Shown piece by piece: positions 6,799 to 8,191 of a DNA stretch of 8,191 nt (position 1 is the stretch's first letter; every line of letters starts with the position of its first letter). Source of the DNA: Candidatus Rokuibacteriota bacterium (lineage in GTDB: Bacteria; JAUVQV01); contig JAUVQV010000023.1 of NCBI GenBank assembly GCA_030597995.1, positions 1 through 8,191 on the forward strand, read 5' to 3'. The notes below the pieces were generated by a model that worked only from the letters and a program-made list of their open reading frames with translations, was not told the origin of the DNA and made no database searches. The translations under genes were made by a program, and so were the position numbers.

Positions 6799-7997
6799 CG
6801 AGGCCTCATCCGTCGATAGAACCAGGCGAGCGGGAGGTGGGGCATTCGCCGACGCAGACGGTTCCAGAGAGTAAAGGGCTCCTCGGTCAAGGCCTTTCGA
6901 AAGAGATAGAGGGTGAGCACCATGAAGAAGAGGTTCGCCGACCACATCGCCAGGAAGGGGTGGAGTTTGCCCTGCTTCCCGAGAGGCTCGCCGGCCAGGA
7001 GAAAGATGTAATAGACAATGGCGATGGCGATGCTTATGGCGAAGCTGACGAGCTTCTCTCCCCGCCGGAAGAGAGAGCCCATGGCCAGGCCCAAAAAGCC
7101 GAAAATCAGAGCCGCAAAGGGGATGGCGAATTTCTTGTGAATCTCCACCCAAGGGGCATGGTATTTTACTCCCATTTTCTGGAATTCCGCTGCCTTTTCC
7201 AGCAGTTCCCGCAGGTTCATTTCCCGCAGGCCTTTGGGTATGTTTACATCTCCGAACATCTCTTCGCCCAGTGTGAGCTGCAGGTCATGAATGCGGAAGT
7301 CGCTTTTCTGGTACTTCTTCAGGTCCCTCGAAAGGCTGTGAATACTTCCGTTTTGAAGCCTGAAAATAATCCTCTGGATGTTCTCGTCGGTTACCAGCCA
7401 TCCCTTTTCGGCGATGATCATCAGCGGCAGCTGCGGGGGCTTACGCTGTGCCGGTCGATAATCGGTGATGATCAAACCCTCCATCACCGGGTGTTCGGTC
7501 TGCGGAATAGTGTTCACATAGATGATCAGGCCGGTGAAATCATCGATAAACACCTTCTCCTGGAGGCCGACGTTGGCTTTGGTCCGCACGATCTCGAACA
7601 TTTTATTCCGGAAGGCCTGATTGCCTGACGGGAGAGCGGAAATGATGATGTAGAGGGTAACCAGGTAGGCGACGATCGAAAACAAAAACACCGGCAGGCT
7701 GAGTCGGAAAAGGCTGATTCCACCGGATTTCAGGGCGGTCAACTCGTTCTCCGCGGACCACCTCCCGAACGTGACGAGGGTGCTCAGGAAAACCGACATC
7801 GGCAAGGCCAGGACCAGAATAGAGGGCATCAGGAAAAATATCAGCTGTACCAGGGTCACTACGCTGACCCCTTTGTTGACAATGAGTTCCATCAGACGCA
7901 GGATCTGGCTCATCAGGAGGACGAAGGTAAATATGAATATCCCCAGGAAAAAAGGGGGGATAAGGTCCCGGATCAGGTAGCGGTCAATGATTTTCAT
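6795..7997 (-). CDS. lptF: LPS export permease LptF
   Basis: LptF pairs with LptG and the ATPase LptB in the LptB2FG lipopolysaccharide extractor of the inner membrane. The protein has 400 residues. The N-terminus MKIIDRYLIRDLIPPF is typical of the family. Membrane helices lie at about 13-37, 50-75, 98-121, 287-309, 315-336 and 346-366. A periplasmic beta-rich domain occupies about 130-265. The coupling segment SAENELTALKSGGISLF at 81-97 carries the conserved Glu84 and Ala-Leu-Lys-Ser-Gly-Gly signature. The ATG at 7997-7995 is chosen by family N-terminus. The frame stays open 25 codons further upstream, but those residues have no family character and overlap a promoter -10 box. No Shine-Dalgarno precedes the ATG; the bases before it are pyrimidine-rich (TTTCCCCACAC). 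The gene overlaps lptG at its stop, so the two form an operon, with lptB outside the window. Confidence 0.94.
   Translation of the reverse strand: MKIIDRYLIRDLIPPFFLGIFIFTFVLLMSQILRLMELIVNKGVSVVTLVQLIFFLMPSILVLALPMSVFLSTLVTFGRWSAENELTALKSGGISLFRLSLPVFLFSIVAYLVTLYIIISALPSGNQAFRNKMFEIVRTKANVGLQEKVFIDDFTGLIIYVNTIPQTEHPVMEGLIITDYRPAQRKPPQLPLMIIAEKGWLVTDENIQRIIFRLQNGSIHSLSRDLKKYQKSDFRIHDLQLTLGEEMFGDVNIPKGLREMNLRELLEKAAEFQKMGVKYHAPWVEIHKKFAIPFAALIFGFLGLAMGSLFRRGEKLVSFAISIAIAIVYYIFLLAGEPLGKQGKLHPFLAMWSANLFFMVLTLYLFRKALTEEPFTLWNRLRRRMPHLPLAWFYRRMRPR
6804..6811 (-). promoter_or_regulatory. Ribosome binding site deciding the TTG start of lptG
   Basis: The minus strand reads GGATGAGG within the last codons of lptF, 5 bases before the TTG at 6798. 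Together with the TTGA stop/start overlap, it argues for translational coupling of lptG to lptF. Confidence 0.65.
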
Positions 7998-8007
7998 GTG
8001 TGGGGAA

Positions 8008-8036
8008 ATTATAGGTTTGCGGTCAGGGTTGCGCAA
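8008..8036 (-). promoter_or_regulatory. Predicted promoter of lptFG with perfect -10
   Basis: On the minus strand TTGCGC (8036-8031, 3 of 6 matches, with the TTG kept) is followed after 17 bases by a perfect TATAAT (8013-8008). Only 10 bases separate this -10 box from the lptF ATG at 7997, so the expected start of transcription falls about 3-5 bases before the ATG. This would make the mRNA leaderless, in agreement with the missing Shine-Dalgarno. Confidence 0.55.
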
Positions 8037-8068
8037 CAGCAAACTGCCCCATCTTAAGCCTGGATTAT

Positions 8069-8188
8069 TCACGAGGATCTTTTCCGCCCTGGCTGCGTTG
8101 CGCCCTCGTTCGCTTGTGCGGCGTACAGTAGTACGCCTCCGCGCTCACTCCGGCGACGCCTTGCCAGGACGAAAAATCTCTCTCGTGA
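8069..8188. repeat. 120-base imperfect palindrome (REP/MITE-like dispersed repeat)
   Basis: The outer ends match exactly as TCACGAG (8069-8075) and CTCGTGA (8182-8188). Inside these, a T-rich block followed by CCTGGC (8088-8093) mirrors GCCAGG (8163-8168), with a one-base offset. The centre is a perfect 7-bp hairpin, GGCGTAC (8120-8126) and GTACGCC (8131-8137), with loop AGTA. The outer ends and the central hairpin share exactly the same axis (between 8128 and 8129), so this is one structured element. From memory, near-identical palindromes with a variable central loop are dispersed in Desulfuromonadales/Geobacter-like genomes; I could not check this. It codes for nothing visible and lies about 30 bases upstream of the lptF promoter. 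The window ends three bases after it. Confidence 0.8.
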
Positions 8189-8191
8189 CTA

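Noticed and set aside
6799..7152. N-terminal extension of LptG by 118 residues (open frame to 7152)
   Set aside because: The added residues are Pro/Arg/His-rich and read out of frame through lptF. The family N-terminus and a ribosome binding site support TTG at 6798.
7998..8072. N-terminal extension of LptF by 25 residues
   Set aside because: The residues have no family character, and their codons cover the predicted -10 box. The canonical MKIIDRYLIRD start is at 7997.
8105..8150. CRISPR repeat or tRNA-like structure at the right edge
   Set aside because: There is only one unit with no spacers, and the fold is a simple symmetrical palindrome, not a cloverleaf.

Overview
The window suggests a GC-rich Gram-negative bacterium. 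It carries both inner-membrane permease subunits of the lipopolysaccharide exporter (LptF and LptG), which points to an LPS-bearing outer membrane, plus a bacterial-type prolyl-tRNA synthetase and a condensin-type SMC ATPase. A long imperfect palindrome at the right edge resembles, from memory, dispersed palindromic repeats of Desulfuromonadales/Geobacter-like genomes. A deltaproteobacterial (Desulfobacterota-type) source is therefore my best guess, but nothing here proves it.

Layout. Plus strand: the last 26 codons of a CheW-like chemotaxis coupling protein (1-81), then proS (92-1807), probably in one operon with a 10-base gap. The last codons of proS run into a small repeat-like sequence (1788-1810). 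An AT-richer gap of 145 bases (1808-1952) separates proS from the convergent smc and shows no clear intrinsic terminator. Minus strand, read right to left: the palindrome (8069-8188), a promoter with a perfect TATAAT (8008-8036), lptF (7997 to 6795), lptG (6798 to 5713, overlapping the lptF stop as TTGA), a 193-base gap holding a good sigma70-type promoter and a UUCG-capped terminator-like hairpin, then smc (5519 to 1953).

How the genes work together. LptF and LptG form the transmembrane part of the LptB2FG ABC transporter, which extracts LPS from the inner membrane. They are almost certainly co-transcribed and translationally coupled. SMC is the chromosome-condensing ATPase; its usual partners scpA and scpB are not in the window, and it appears to have its own promoter. 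ProRS charges tRNA-Pro and is functionally unrelated to the rest. The window is mainly ordinary housekeeping sequence, and I found no defence, mobile or biosynthetic system. The points worth a second look are regulatory and structural: a terminator-like hairpin in the short smc leader, a probably leaderless lptF mRNA, TTG start codons on both lptG and smc, the 120-base palindrome, and the repeat-like end of proS.
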